Source: Candidatus Zixiibacteriota bacterium (GTDB lineage: Bacteria; Zixibacteria; MSB-5A5; GN15; JAAZOE01). From it: a DNA stretch of 7,834 nucleotides. The notes beneath the pieces are model-generated. The model saw only the letters and a list, made by a program, of their open reading frames with translations. It did not search any database and was not told where the DNA came from. Position 1 is the first letter of the stretch, and every line of letters begins with the position of its first letter. Made by a program: the position numbers and the translations under genes. Of the stretch, positions 6,688 to 7,834 are shown in pieces. The stretch is taken from the NCBI GenBank assembly GCA_012797915.1, contig JAAZOE010000395.1, forward strand, positions 1 through 7,834. The letters are read 5' to 3'.

Positions 6688-7641
6688 ATGACCGATCTTG
6701 ATTTTAATGGGAAACGGGTGCTGATCACCGGCGGGGCCGGATTTGTCGGTTCCAACGTCACCGAGCGGGTGGTTCGTTGCGGCGGCCGGGTGACCGTGCT
6801 GGACGATCTCTGCACCGGTTCGCGGGACAACATCAATCCCGGGACCGACTATCAATTCGTCGAAGGGTCGGTGACGGATGAATCCCTGGTCTTCCGGCTG
6901 GTGAAGGAAGCCGACCTGGTGATTCACATGGCCGCCCGGAATATCATCGTGTCGACCAAAAACCCGCGCGAGGATTATGCCGTCAATATCGGCGGGACAC
7001 TCAACGTCCTTCTGGCTGCCCGGGAACACGGGGTGGAGCGGATGGTGTACACGTCCTCGGCGTCCATCTACGGCAACCCGCGGATCATTCCCATCAGCGA
7101 GGACGAACGGCCGCTGACATTTTCCCCGTACGCCGTCTCCAAACTGGCGGGAGAAAATTACTGTTATGCGTTTTATGAAACGTACGGAGTACCGGTGGCG
7201 GTGGTGCGGTATTCCAACGTGTACGGACCGAAGCAGAGTCCGAACAACCCCTATTGCGGGGTCGTGGCGAAGTTTATGGATGCGGTCGCCCGGGGGGAGA
7301 CCCCGCAGGTCCACGGCGACGGTCAGCAGACGCGGGATTTCACCTTCGTGGACGACGCCGTCGACGGCACGCTGTTGACCCTGTTGTCGCCCAAGGCCGA
7401 GGGGATGGCCTTCAACCTCGGCACCGGGACGGAGACGAGGATTATCGAACTCATCGGGATTCTGGGCCGTCTGTACGGCCGGGAGATCGCCCCCCGGCAT
7501 ATCGACCGGCGGGACATCGACAACATCCGTCGCCGGGTGCTCAATATCGAACGGATTCGCACTACTCTGCGCTGGCAGCCGCAGATCGGTTTGGAGGAAG
7601 GTTTGCGGAGGACGCTGGAATGGTTCCGGAACCGGAAGTAG
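6688..7641 (+). CDS. NAD-dependent epimerase, extended SDR family (UDP-glucose 4-epimerase-like)
   Basis: This 317-residue cytoplasmic enzyme most likely interconverts nucleotide sugars by oxidation and reduction at C4. The N-terminal Rossmann motif is TGGAGFVGSN (14-23, G15/G18/G21), followed by VLDDLCTGS (NAD-ribose Asp). The catalytic set is S124 in TSSASIYG and Y148/K152 in YAVSK. NVYGPKQSPNNPY and QTRDFTFVDDAVDG (R216) match the nucleotide-sugar-binding half. The serine in SSASIYG, rather than the TDEVYG of dehydratases, argues against a dTDP-glucose 4,6-dehydratase. The length (about 310-340) is normal. The start has GGAGA (6676-6680) 7 bases upstream. It lies 4 bases after the GT2 gene and its 3' end overlaps the next gene by 22 bases. 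The exact sugar (Glc/Gal, GlcNAc/GalNAc, or other) cannot be decided by eye. Confidence 0.93.
   Translation: MTDLDFNGKRVLITGGAGFVGSNVTERVVRCGGRVTVLDDLCTGSRDNINPGTDYQFVEGSVTDESLVFRLVKEADLVIHMAARNIIVSTKNPREDYAVNIGGTLNVLLAAREHGVERMVYTSSASIYGNPRIIPISEDERPLTFSPYAVSKLAGENYCYAFYETYGVPVAVVRYSNVYGPKQSPNNPYCGVVAKFMDAVARGETPQVHGDGQQTRDFTFVDDAVDGTLLTLLSPKAEGMAFNLGTGTETRIIELIGILGRLYGREIAPRHIDRRDIDNIRRRVLNIERIRTTLRWQPQIGLEEGLRRTLEWFRNRK
7607..7611 (+). promoter_or_regulatory. Ribosome binding site deciding the start of the last gene
   Basis: GGAGG lies within the 3' end of the epimerase gene, 8 bases before an ATG at 7620. The ideal spacing chooses this start for the following partial gene, even though it overlaps the epimerase gene by 22 bases. 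Confidence 0.7.
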
Positions 7642-7834
7642 AGCGTTCGCCGGTTTCCCTTCGGCCTCACCTGCGCCTCTGGGTTATCGTCTTTCTTTTG
7701 GCCCTGATTTCGCGTCTGATTTTTCTCGAGGCGGGCAAACAACTGCCGGTATTCTGGGACGCGCGCATCTACGTCTCCGCCGCCATCGGGTTGCTCGGCT
7801 ATGCCGACCGGGACGATCCGTACGCGGGAGGAGA
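7620..7834 (+). CDS. GT-C-like multi-pass membrane protein, N-terminal part (runs off right edge)
   Basis: An open frame from ATG 7620 continues without a stop to the window edge, giving 71 residues. A short charged N-terminus (MVPEPEVERS) precedes a hydrophobic first membrane helix at about 20-37 (LWVIVFLLALISRLIFLE). Next comes an outer loop with PVFWDARIYVSAA (43-55) and a Gly/Leu-rich stretch, GLLGY. The Trp-Asp after the first helix, then Tyr and a small-residue helix, is the usual layout of GT-C enzymes (PMT, ArnT and related), in which that Asp is catalytic; here it is D47. The same FWD motif stands at the equivalent place in the DUF2723 protein. Evidence for a gene is the GGAGG 8 bases upstream, the coherent membrane topology and continuous coding composition. 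The precise family cannot be set from 71 residues. Confidence 0.78.
   Translation, partial: MVPEPEVERSPVSLRPHLRLWVIVFLLALISRLIFLEAGKQLPVFWDARIYVSAAIGLLGYADRDDPYAGG

Noticed and set aside
7622..7633. Perfect 12-base palindrome GGTTCCGGAACC beside the ATG at 7620
   Set aside because: It lies in sequence coding in two frames in GC-rich DNA and has no loop; most likely chance, although a role in start-site folding cannot be excluded.
6688..7641. dTDP-glucose 4,6-dehydratase as an identity for the SDR protein
   Set aside because: The catalytic block is SSASIYG with S124, as in epimerases, not the TDEVYG form with the Asp-Glu pair needed for dehydration.

Overview
The window is GC-rich bacterial chromosome. 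All genes lie on the + strand, packed with 4-22 base overlaps or very short gaps. There are no RNA genes, mobile elements, CRISPR arrays or long non-coding stretches. A large DUF2723/TMEM260-type membrane protein with a C-terminal TPR region, next to Wzx-independent sugar-lipid type genes, fits the FCB-like groups (Zixibacteria, Gemmatimonadota, KSB1 and similar) better than Proteobacteria or Actinobacteria. This placement is an inference from gene content and composition, not a proven assignment.

Layout: (1) Bases 1-1214 are the end of a housekeeping operon: the 3' end of ribBA (GTP cyclohydrolase II domain), then ribH (lumazine synthase), then nusB (antitermination factor). RibBA and RibH feed riboflavin synthesis, and nusB is translationally coupled behind ribH. 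(2) Bases 1215-1332 are the only real intergenic gap. It is AT-rich and holds a plausible sigma70-type promoter and a small inverted repeat. (3) Bases 1333-7834 are a run of glycan-related envelope genes: a DUF2723 GT-C-like glycosyltransferase with TPR tail, a GT4 glycosyltransferase, an MprF-N-like (UPF0104) multi-pass membrane protein, a dolichol-phosphate-mannose-synthase-like GT2, an NDP-sugar epimerase of the extended SDR family, and the start of a second multi-pass GT-C-like protein that runs off the right edge.

How they may work together (inference): the epimerase supplies a nucleotide sugar and the GT2 loads a sugar on polyprenyl phosphate. The membrane protein may help lipid movement. 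The DUF2723 protein and the truncated GT-C protein, which use lipid-linked donors in related families, would transfer the sugar on the outer face of the cytoplasmic membrane. The GT4 would build or extend a glycan on the cytoplasmic side. Together this looks like a lipid-donor-dependent glycosylation cassette, possibly for protein O-glycosylation. The acceptor and the sugar cannot be read from the sequence.
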